Assembly: GCA_964058845.1 (NCBI GenBank)
Contig: CAXKVR010000864.1
Location: 1 to 19,644 of the forward strand
Origin: Carex sylvatica
Lineage: Eukaryota; Streptophyta; Magnoliopsida; Poales; Cyperaceae
Direction: 5' to 3'
DNA length: 19,644 nt
A program made the position numbers and the translations under genes. The notes beneath the pieces were generated by a model. The model was not told where the DNA came from, made no database searches, and saw only the letters and a list, made by a program, of their open reading frames with translations. Shown piece by piece: positions 10,740-19,644 of the stretch. Positions within the stretch are counted from its first letter, which is position 1. Every line of letters starts with the position of its first letter.

Positions 10740-11530
10740 AAGTTCATGCATTGATCTAAATCTCTACAGAGAGATCTACTCCCTATTGGAGAGATCAATT
10801 ACACAAGTTGGCAAAAATAAGTAGAAATAGAATAAAGAAAGGATTACACCTTTTTTCAAATCAAGAATCTCAATCTTGTCGAAATCTTGCTTGGACATTC
10901 TTCTCCTTCCTAGAAAAGCCTCCGGAACTCCGAGAATTACTGCATATTTATCGCTGTATTTTATGGAAATGGGCATGCACCAAGGAATGAAGAGACAGTT
11001 CAGAATGATGTACTTGAATGGGAATGAACCCCCTCTTTTATAGCAAAAGACTATGCCTAATCAAGAGACATAGTTGTGGGGTGAGTGGGATTAGTGGGTG
11101 CTATTTTTGGATTATTTCTCAGGCTGCCTTTGTCCAAGTTTGATTGTAAAAACACGTCCCTAGTGCACCATAAATAGAAAAACTATCAAACAGTATAATT
11201 CTAGCTGTCTGCAGGTCCAATGCGTCCGCATTGGTGGTGAGTGCGGGTGGTATGATCTGCATTGGCCCTAACTTTCCTTATTTAACTCCCTGAAAAATTC
11301 TGCGAATTTCTCTGAATGCGTCCGCACTAGAGAGAGTGTATACGCACTGGCTTTGAATGGTGAAGAACCTGAAGCCTCAAAAAATTGGCTAAGTATTGAG
11401 TGCGTCCACACTGGATGTGAGTGCAGACGCATTATGCTCGGACTTTTTCTTCTGCTGCGCTGAGATGCTGAAATTTTTTAAACTAACTCTAATAAAAAGA
11501 AATTAAATATTTTATTAATATCACAACCCC
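10740..11530 (-). mobile_element. Probable LTR-like retrotransposon remnant
   Basis: This block is richer in GC than its surroundings and reads like an LTR on the - strand. There is a TATA box CTATAAAAGAGG at 11043-11032, a transcript-start-like region below it, and a U3-like stretch above it (11200-11440) holding three degenerate copies of an inverted-repeat motif. The right end could be at about 11523, where the - strand begins TGTGATATTAAT. The left end is not resolved, and no coding domain, primer-binding site or target duplication was found. A solo LTR or other promoter-bearing repeat fits best. Confidence 0.4.
11219..11433. repeat. Three degenerate hairpin motifs around TGCGTCCGCA
   Basis: Copies lie at about 11219-11247, 11315-11350 and 11398-11433. 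Each starts with a variant of ATGCGTCCGCACT and, after a short gap, returns as a variant of AGTGCGGACGCA. Spacing is uneven at about 80-95 bp. Such repeats are common in the U3 enhancer part of plant LTRs, which is how I read them. Confidence 0.6.
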
Positions 11531-11562
11531 AGAATCAAATCTTTTATTAATATCACTAACCC
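11505..11562. repeat. Tandem duplication, 32-bp period
   Basis: The 26-nt unit at 11505-11530 recurs at 11537-11562 with 23 of 26 matches. Both share TTTTATTAATATCAC. It sits at the right margin of the LTR-like block and may mark its edge. Confidence 0.6.
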
Positions 11563-13480
11563 ACTACTCTAATTGATGATATAAGAATTGTTGTAACCAT
11601 AGTGGGTCAAGTTCAAATCTTTTGAGGTAACTCAAATTTCGAACTTAGATATAGACGGTCTGATTATAATTTAAATTAATCCGGCATGAAGATTGATGTA
11701 CAGAGATTCTTCAATATTCGTGTCAAAAATAGTTCGGACAGATCTCAACTGAAAAATCGAGTTGCCTCAGGTAATATAAATTTTAGTAGGTCGGTGTTAT
11801 TGTTTCAGGAGTCGCAATATGAGTTTATGTTTGTATCGGAATGTATTCGATTTAATTATGTTGTATTTTCGATAAATAGCTTAACAAAAAAAATTAGTTA
11901 ATTTTAACATATTATGAAAATTATGATAATGTTACTGTGTACTTTTGAAAATATAAATGTGTTGGCTTTTAACAATATATTTTTCGTAAGTACTTATTTT
12001 ATTTTAGCATTTAATTTTTTTTTAACACACATAGTTACAATTATTAAGATATTTGATAATGATATGAAAATAACATGAGCAATCATCAATAAGCTTCGGT
12101 ACTATTATCAGTCGTTTCTTGAATATGATGTTTAGACCAAACAAACAAATATTAAAAAAATAGTTAAAACAATATTTTTGATAGATATAATTCATTTAAT
12201 GTTTAAAACACACAGTCATTCAACATTTTTTTCATTATATATGTTACAACTAACTAGTTTAATATTCAATATGAGTAATTAAATGTTTGTTGAAAAAGAA
12301 AGTTAGATACCGGATACTTCTAGAAGTGGACAAGAAATTGACTCAACACATTTCTCTGTTTTTAAATTTTGATTTTTTTTTTCATTTGAAAGGTCCATTC
12401 AAATTGTTGGAACGCTGTAGAGTTTTTTAAAATAATGTTTTTTTATTTAACGAAGTAGTTGAAATTTATTTTTTTAAATATTGGATAGAATCGGCGCTTA
12501 TGTTAACAGTGAAAAATCCATGGATCGCATCAGATTGATAGATTCTTCAATGTTAACATAAACGTTGATTATAATTTACATACGAAAAAAATAGAAACAA
12601 AATTTGAAATATTATTTATGCATATATATCTATACTTTCTTATGAAAACTTCATACTTAATTAGAAAATGTTCATAAATTATATATATATTTAATGTAAA
12701 TACTCTTGTAAAAAAACAGTATACAATACAATTTCAAACTTAGATGCAATATCAACTTGTATACAGATATTCCAAAGAAGTATAACCACTTTTATGACCC
12801 GGATTGAATAATCAAATATAGAGGTCCAGAAACCATTTCCTAAATTTGTTTTGTTATATTTTAATGTCTACGTAAGATGTCAGTAAATATCATTGTTTGC
12901 ATAATTTATTAAATGTTGGCGTCTACAAAGCCTCTTCTCAATTTATCCTCTCTAGTCTTAATTATTATTATTTTCATTAAGCTCCTGTTAACGTTGACCA
13001 AAACCTTTTCAAATATCTATTTTTAAATTTTGTCTGCTTCAATGAAATAATAAAACGAGCTTAAACGAAAGAGCTGAGATTTGTCCAATGTCCAGAGCCT
13101 AGAATTGGGTTGTTATGCAAAGCTAATTTATTTATCTTCTGACCTCAATTTACTTAAAACCTTAGTTCAAAATTTCAAATATAGAACATATATATATAGC
13201 TCATGTTGTATATTAAAAAAATAAAACAGAAAAAATATGTAGGAATCCTTAAAGGGTGAAGATATTGACAGATCAGAATTTTGTTCATGCAGCATGCAGA
13301 CTTTGCAGAGCACGGATAGACGGATAGTAAAACCAAAACAGCGCTGCATATGATTTGTGAGCTGCATAAGGCAAAATATGCTCCGTCTCTTAAATGGAGA
13401 GAGTTGGAGGGCCTAACTATCGGACGGTCTAGAAATCTCATTAGTTGTTGCATATCGGGTCATATCCTCTTTGAACGGTA
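11563..13480. other. AT-rich intergenic DNA upstream of the importin-alpha gene
   Basis: No gene is supported. GTTCAAATC at 11611-11619 resembles a B box but lacks a convincing A box. A TATATATATA stretch at about 13189-13198 lies some 370 bp before the importin-alpha start codon and could be a promoter element, though that is distant for a short leader. A pyrimidine-rich leader-like stretch follows at about 13480-13568. Confidence 0.45.
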
Positions 13481-13568
13481 GATCTTCACTCTTTTCGTTT
13501 TCCTTTTTAGTGCTAAACCTCTCCCCTCTCAGGCAGTCAGGCTCTCGAGCATTTCTTTCATTCGAGGT

Positions 13569-16500
13569 ATGGCGAGCGAAGAGACAGCTTCTCAGTCTCA
13601 CCGCCGAGATTCCATCAAATCATCAGGTCTGTCTCTCTCTCTCTCCCTCTCTCCATCGCTGTCTCCATACATGGAATTTGAAAGCAGACCCAGCATGTTT
13701 GCGAATTATGAAAATTCCAACAAGGAATAGTAAGAACCTAGATATAGTCTTCGTATGTTACTGAGGAGTGTTTGAGACGAAAACATCGAATCAGGTCATC
13801 TGATTTCTGACTCTTTTGAATCGCAATTTTGGGATTTTGCAACGAGCAAGTGCACGATTTGTCTAATTTACTTTTATTCGGGTTTGTTAAGTGAAAAGAA
13901 ATCAGATTAAGGAGTTTGTAAGTAGAGAGGAATTAGAATAAGGATGAGAACACCAATTTGTATGGAGAAAATGACCCAGTTTTGGGTTTGTAGGAAGCTG
14001 AAATGCCCAAGTTGGGCAGTTTTATAGGAATTAACTGGGAAGCAAAAACAATTGAACTTTTCCTCTATCTGGAAGAATAATCGGAATTTATTGATTGCTT
14101 ATAAGACTTTGTATCCACCACTGCTTATTCTACAGCACACTTCATTTTACTCCAATCAAAATTAAACTAAAGAACTGATATTCCTGTGTAGTAGTTATTA
14201 ACACTGCGGCCAACAGGAGGAGGCAGCAAGCTATATCAATTGGAAAGGAAAGAAGAGACGCTTTAATTCGTGCCAAAAGATTGTGTCGAGATTCACTCAT
14301 TGAAAATGATGAGAATGGAAAGGGTTTGGATGAAGGTGAAATGGTCATTGATGAAGAACAATCAGTACTTAATGCTAGAACAGCTCAGACCGTGCAAGAG
14401 CTGAAGTTGTCTTTATCCTACCAGTATACATCTCTCTCTCTCTCTCTAAAATAAGTAAAGGAGCATATGAACACTTGGTAAAGGCTTGGTAATGCTTTTC
14501 ATTGCCTCAACAAAACCCCGCTTAAGCAAAACAAATATAAGAGCAAAAGAACACACTGTCGATGGACAGCTCAGAAGGGTTAGGTGTCACGTATTGTTTC
14601 AAAATTGAATGGTTCAGTGTTCCGGCCAATGACTATTTTTAACCCCCTTTAGTGGTATAATAATTAATACTTGTATTAATTATTATTTGACCAATGATAT
14701 TACACATATTGTTTATATTTCTCAGAGGAAAAGATGCAACTCAAAAGACCATAGAGGCGCTTCGTGCTTTGAGAAGGCTATTGTCAAAATCTGAAGTACC
14801 TCCAACTGAAGCAGCCATTCAGGAGGGAGCTGTACCACTACTAGTACAATGCCTCTCTTTTGGCTCGGCAGATGAACAGGTACAATATAATATAACTTTT
14901 CTACAAAATTTGCTCGCTGTATAAAAAGGAAAGTAATAATGAAGAGTCTAAATGCAGTTATTGGAGGCAGCTTGGTGTGTGACAAATATAGCTGCCGGTG
15001 GGCCTGAAGAAACCAAATCTCTGTTACCAGCTCTTCCCTTACTTGTTGCTCACCTTGGAGGTATTGTTTTGTATTACTTATTTATATATGTGTCACTTTG
15101 AGCTTGTACTAGTACTGTATGGTTGAGAACAAGGTATGACCTCTTGATGCAACTGTTTTGGATGTTTAGTGGACATTAGGTCTAACATACCAACTGCCAG
15201 GTAATAAAGATCCATTCGGGCACAGTAAGAGTAGCCGCCAACACAGAAGCTATAATCTGGATTTTAGCTTTTTTTTATTGTGAGGCATGAATTAACCATC
15301 GAACCTGTTAGAGTTCTATCTCTAGAAAACTTTGGCCCTGTTCTACTGAGCAGGGTTGTTACCACTCGTCAGGTCAGATGCCTGTGTGTGCAGGCCAATT
15401 GTACTCAAAATAATATCATAACTTTGAAGGGAAAAATTAAACAGGAAACTATCTTAAAAAAATAAAAATAAATAAATAAACTAATTAAATATCTGTCAAG
15501 ATAAACTCCGCCTGAAAAAGGAGGGTCGTGATAGGCGTGGCGAGCCAGCGGTAAAAAAACAGCCCTTTTTGTGGAAATGAAACCCAAAATTATGTGACTC
15601 CGGTTGGGTTTCATTTCTAGCCTACCCCAACTTACTTGGGACTAAAGGCTTGGTTGTTGTTGTTGTAAATATCTGTCAAGATAAGGGCAAAAAGAATATT
15701 GGGTTGATCTACTTCGTATTGTCTCTACACCAGACACCACATGTTCAACTTATCATTTGACTAATATTTAAATATGGTTAGAGAAGAGCTCTGCACATGT
15801 GGCTGAGCAGTGCGCCTGGGCCATTGGGAACGTAGCAGGAGAGGATATGGAGCTGCGTAGCATTTTATTTGCACAAGGTGCATTATTACCTCTAACCAGA
15901 TTGATCCTGTCTAACAAGGGATCCACTGCACGAACAGCTGCATGGGCTTTATCTAATCTTATCAAGGTACTTAGCTATGTTACATTTTACAAGGTACCTA
16001 GCTGCTCCTGAGCTTGGTTGAAAAAGAAAGAAAAAAAATGGAGCCTCCCATCTCCATCCCCCTTTTCCAATCCCTACATACAAGAATTAAATGGTTGGTG
16101 CACAGCCAACCAACAAGTTCATTAAAAATAATAAAAGCAGCGGTTACCATTTAGTAAAAAACCGAAGAAGTTACTGTCACATAAGAACTGAAAGGCACAG
16201 ATTAATTAATGCAGCTCGTTAATCAGTCAACCTATATCAAAGTCTTCATTGATGATATACTTCGGTTTTGTTAGCAATAAAGCAATCATTGGTGTGTATC
16301 CTGTGCCACCTCCAGCGCGAAGGTGATGATGTTTCTCAAACCATGATGATAGTTAAAGAGTCTATCTCATATTATTTTTGCTATTTATCTCAATGTAGGG
16401 ACCAGATCCAAAGGCGGCTAATGAATTGATACGTATAGAAGCGATTATAGATACTATCATAAAGCACCTTAAGATAGCGTACCTTTTCTTCTTTTATATT

Positions 16501-18426
16501 TCTTTAATGAGAGGTTGTTCAGGGAGTAAATCCACTACCTCATTTATTTATTTATTTTTCTTATTTTTTCTTTTTTTACCAAGTTCAGCATAATGTCATA
16601 AGAAATCATTGGATTTTACATAATATATGGTTTACAGTTGATTGGTGTACCTTTTTGTTAGTGATGAAGAGTTGGTGATAGAGGTGGCATGGGTGGTAGT
16701 GTATCTCTCGGCTCTTTCCGATAAGGCGATCAGTCTCTTAGTACGAAGTGATGTTGTGCCAGTATTGGTTAATCTGTTAGTGCGGTCAGAGAGCCTTCAG
16801 TTGCTTATTCCGGTACTAAAAGTATATAATACCTTGTACATTTCTACAGAAACTAAAATATCTGAAGTTTTTCTAATACAAGTGAAATTATATCCTCTTG
16901 GATCCAATTAAGCCCATTAACAAAAGAAGGTCAATCCAATATGAGCATCCCACAGCAACCAACATCTTCTTTAATTGTATTCCAACTCTCTCTCATTTGC
17001 ACTCATCTTTCTTATTTGGCTCGACTTTCCATATTATGAGATTTTATTTATCATCGATGTAGGTGCTTAGAAGCCTTGGTAATCTTATAGCTGCTGATGG
17101 TTACATCACCCATTCAGTTCTTATTGTTGGAAATGATATCACTGGTTAGCAAGTTTAGGATGTATATTTTTCTAATTTTTGGTTTCATTTTTGTTTTCTC
17201 CTGTTCTGATCAAGTACTAAAATGCTCAATATTTGATTCTCCAGATCAACTCCTCTCAGGTCTGATTAAGTGCCTCAAAAGTGAGCATCGGGTACTGAAA
17301 AAGGTATTTTGTACTGTATTAACAATAATGCAATAAAATAACAACAAAGGTGATGATGTCATCCTCATCAGTATTAGTATGAGATAAAGGTAATTGGAAG
17401 CCCTTCTGTTGCTGAAATAAGTATTGTAGGGTAATATCATATGTCAAGTATGTGGAGTTAATAACTCTGAAGTCTGAACTGATTATGCTTGGCTTGTTAC
17501 CAATTCCTGGTATGGTAGTTATTAGATGAACTCAATTTTGTGTCTTCATTTGATTTAATTATTTAAACTCATTTTCATTACTTCAGGAGGCTTTGTGGGT
17601 TTTGTCGAACATAGCGGCTGGTACATTGGAACATAAAACACTCATTCTTTCAAGCGAGGTGGTGCCACTCCTAATAGACCTTCTGTCAACTGCCCCATTT
17701 GAAACTAGAAAAGAGGTCGCTTATACACTAGGCAACATCTGTGTAGGTCCCACAAAGTGCTCTGACAACAAATGTGACATAATTGTTGACCATCTGGTGC
17801 CGCTTGTCAAAGGCGGGTGCCTTCCGGGTTTTGTAAATCTTGTCAGGTCGGCTGATTTGGAGAGTGCTAGGGTGGGGCTTCAGTTTTTAGAATTGGTACT
17901 GATTATATATAGTTATTTGATTTTTATATTGCATCATAGTATACCTTACCTGTTATGGTCTCAAGGAAAATTTACTTCCCTTTTGGTTGGTTTACTAGTG
18001 GTGGCGCCTTCTGGAATGCACCAGTAATGCCATATCATCTAATTGGCACTGGTAAAAGCATCCTGGTACTGGTATACACCAGCTGGTGCTGTCATCGCAG
18101 GTCAGTATAAGGTGCCATCATTTTTGCATAAATATCTTTGCAAATATAGCCAAAAGAGATGTAAGTTTTTGATCTTTTGGCAGACAGTGGAACAGTCCGA
18201 GCTAAGTTTGATTATGTTTTTCTTTTTACTTACCTTACATTTTTTGCCCTCTTCTTTGAAATAGGTGATGAGGGGGTACCCAAATGGAGAAGGCCCAAAG
18301 CTTGTCGAGAGGGAAGATGGAATTGATGCAATGGAGAGGTTTCAATTCCATGAAAATCAAGAGATGAGAAATATGGCTAATACTTTGGTTGATAAGTACT
18401 TTGGGGCAGATTATGGTCTAGAGTAG
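13569..18426 (+). CDS. IMPA9: Importin subunit alpha-9-like (IMPA-9), 11 coding exons
   Basis: Exons: 13569-13626, 14192-14423, 14726-14879, 14958-15060, 15782-15966, 16399-16478, 16662-16812, 17063-17144, 17245-17303, 17587-17895, 18265-18426. They sum to 1575 nt (524 residues), near the Arabidopsis IMPA-9 length. The start MASEETASQSHRRDSIKSS fits the family N-terminus. An importin-beta-binding region at about 20-100 has RRR at 28-30 and KERRDALIRAKR after it. Armadillo repeats follow, with the usual Trp/Asn pairs that hold NLS cargo: W154/N158, W195/N199, W237/N241, W372/N376. Two repeats depart from this: W281 pairs with Y285, and Y414 replaces Trp before N418. The C-terminus has NGEGPKLVE and FQFHEN. 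Family role: cytosolic adaptor that binds an NLS cargo and importin beta for passage through nuclear pores. The subfamily call rests on the divergent N-terminus and C-terminus as remembered. The exon 6 donor (GC/GTACCT) is weak but the phase requires it. Confidence 0.94.
13628..13656 (+). repeat. CT-rich microsatellite at the start of importin-alpha intron 1
   Basis: A TCTC-type repeat with minor interruptions begins immediately after the exon 1 donor. A second CT run lies at about 14429-14448, just after the exon 2 donor. Both are intronic simple repeats and should vary in length. Confidence 0.7.
14657..14686. repeat. Perfect 14-bp inverted repeat in importin-alpha intron 2
   Basis: ATAATAATTAATAC at 14657-14670 and its exact reverse complement at 14673-14686 are separated by TT. 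The dyad ends 39 bp before exon 3, in the region where a branch point is expected. Confidence 0.7.
15486..15684 (+). mobile_element. SINE with perfect 19-bp target duplication, in importin-alpha intron 4
   Basis: The 19-mer TAAATATCTGTCAAGATAA stands at 15486-15504 and again, identical, at 15666-15684. Between them is an insert of about 161 bp. It carries a perfect 12-bp inverted pair (GAAATGAAACCC at 15574-15585, GGGTTTCATTTC at 15606-15617). Its 3' end is CCTACCCCAACTTACTTGGG, then a G/C-poor stretch and a short TTG repeat. Plant RTE-type LINEs, and SINEs that borrow their tails such as the Au family, end in TTG repeats, so that machinery is the likely mover. A and B boxes are only weakly visible. 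The insertion lies mid-intron, away from splice sites. Confidence 0.85.
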
Positions 18427-19137
18427 TTTTACCAAATTTGCATGAGCACTTCGTAGTAGCTTTCAAATATTATTATCTTGCAAAACAAACTTGTAGGACT
18501 CGTCAATTTGATCTTTGGTTTAATTTAAAAAAAATATTTAGCTTTTCATTGAAATGTGGGGAAGCACTTCTCAAACTTAATAGTCTTTCTAAGACTTTGA
18601 CAAAGTTGCTGGTATTTATTGTTGTTCTTTATCATTAATCAAGGTTGCGGGGTATTTCACTGAAATAACTTACTAGTTGCAACCTTTTTAAAACGACATC
18701 ATTTGACCAGATCTAACCATTGTAGTGCTCTAAAGAGCCTTTTTTCGACTTGAGATGGATCGAAGGTAGAATACATGGCTGAGAAGTGAGAATGATCAAA
18801 TAGTTGCAAGTGGCATGCAATGGAACTGCCAGAAAAATGTCCCCAACCACGGGTTCAAATAATTGATCAGCAATCAAGTATAACGATGCCTGACGATTCA
18901 TTGAGCGCTGTTTGCGTAAGCATAAAAAAAGAAAACACAATATTCACTCAAATGGAACGAGATTCTCACTAAAACATCTATTACATCAGTTTATCCTCAC
19001 AAAATAGATCAAACAAGCAAACACTTCCATCTCTTACGTAAAAGACCATATATATACAGAAGAAACGTGTAAAAGAAGGGCTTTGTAAAATTGATTTTTT
19101 AAAAAAGAAACAGATTGAGAAGCTGCATAATATTAAC
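18427..19137. other. Importin-alpha 3' flank
   Basis: This should hold the importin-alpha 3' UTR, and perhaps the 3' UTR of a converging - strand gene. No canonical AATAAA was seen close to the stop codon. Short frames here match nothing known. Confidence 0.45.
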
Positions 19138-19311
19138 CTATGCATTCTTTGGGCGATTCATGCTCTCCCAGCTAGAAATAATAAGGCCTAGTACATAGTA
19201 AAATATAGTTTTGACGCATGTCATGATAAAATTCCAGCATGAAGAGGGCCAATACCATGGGTATAATAGCCTAAAGAAGAGACTTATCACATGCCGAGGA
19301 TAACGTCCCAC
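19138..19311 (-). CDS. Possible last exon of an unidentified - strand gene
   Basis: On the - strand a good acceptor (TCTTGAAACAG) is followed directly by an open frame of 57 codons and a TAG. The peptide starts VGRYPRHVISLFFRLLYPWY, has a second hydrophobic stretch around FIMTCVKTIFYYVLGLII, and ends SSWESMNRPKNA. Two hydrophobic segments with a short polar tail suggest the C-terminus of a membrane protein. I do not recognise the family. No upstream exon was found between 19312 and the window edge, so the rest would lie beyond 19644. It could also be a chance frame. Confidence 0.35.
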   Translation of the reverse strand: MGRYPRHVISLFFRLLYPWYWPSSCWNFIMTCVKTIFYYVLGLIISSWESMNRPKNA

Positions 19312-19644
19312 CTGTTTCAAGAGAGTGAATTACATATGTGAACCAAATTGTTTAGCTTGAGGCAATACAGATAAGTAAAATTCAGTGCAAACAAACGTCA
19401 CTGGTATTAGAGCCGTTTTTTCCTTTTTGAAGATTAGTTGGCAAATGACCAACTAACAATTTTCATTAACCAGAAAAAAAGAAACTGGAAATATAATCAC
19501 ATGTATACATTTGTCAACTTCCTGACATGCCCCTACAAATTTTGCAACCATTTGGTTCACTTCCACGGTTAGATCAATTACCAGCACCTGGACATACTAT
19601 GACACTAATATGGGTAGAATTGCAACTTATTAGTGTTTGTGTTC

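Overview
The window looks like nuclear DNA from a flowering plant, probably a eudicot. It is AT-rich and holds two complete, heavily split genes on the + strand. Both spliced products match plant protein families closely, and the spaces between exons carry typical plant transposon debris (a SINE with TTG repeats at its end, a hairpin MITE, an LTR-like block). Exon borders below were placed by hand from GT/AG sites, reading phase and known family sequence. No cDNA or database search was available.

Layout. 1-2640: AT-rich intergenic DNA with no gene I can support. About 2500-2842: promoter and 5' leader of the first gene. 2843-9672: REC8 (SYN1/DIF1/AFD1 type), the meiotic alpha-kleisin of cohesin, 20 coding exons, 626 codons plus stop. 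Its intron 7 holds a small poly(A)-tailed insertion and a tRNA-like B box. Its last intron holds a 389-bp MITE. 9673-13480: intergenic, with a 21-bp direct repeat, an LTR-like block near 10740-11530 (apparently reading on the - strand), and featureless AT-rich DNA. 13569-18426: an importin-alpha gene most like plant IMPA-9, 11 coding exons, 524 codons plus stop, with a SINE in intron 4 bounded by a perfect 19-bp target duplication. 18427-19644: intergenic, with a possible last exon of an unidentified - strand gene at 19138-19311.

The two main genes have no evident functional link. REC8 holds sister chromatids together in meiosis. IMPA-9 is an adaptor for nuclear import. I found no CRISPR array, operon-like cluster, defence island or other new multi-gene system. 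The observations most worth a second look are the two well-bounded transposons inside introns, tandem splice sites that would change the importin-alpha protein without shifting frame, a possible internal start in REC8, and the unidentified terminal exon at the right edge.
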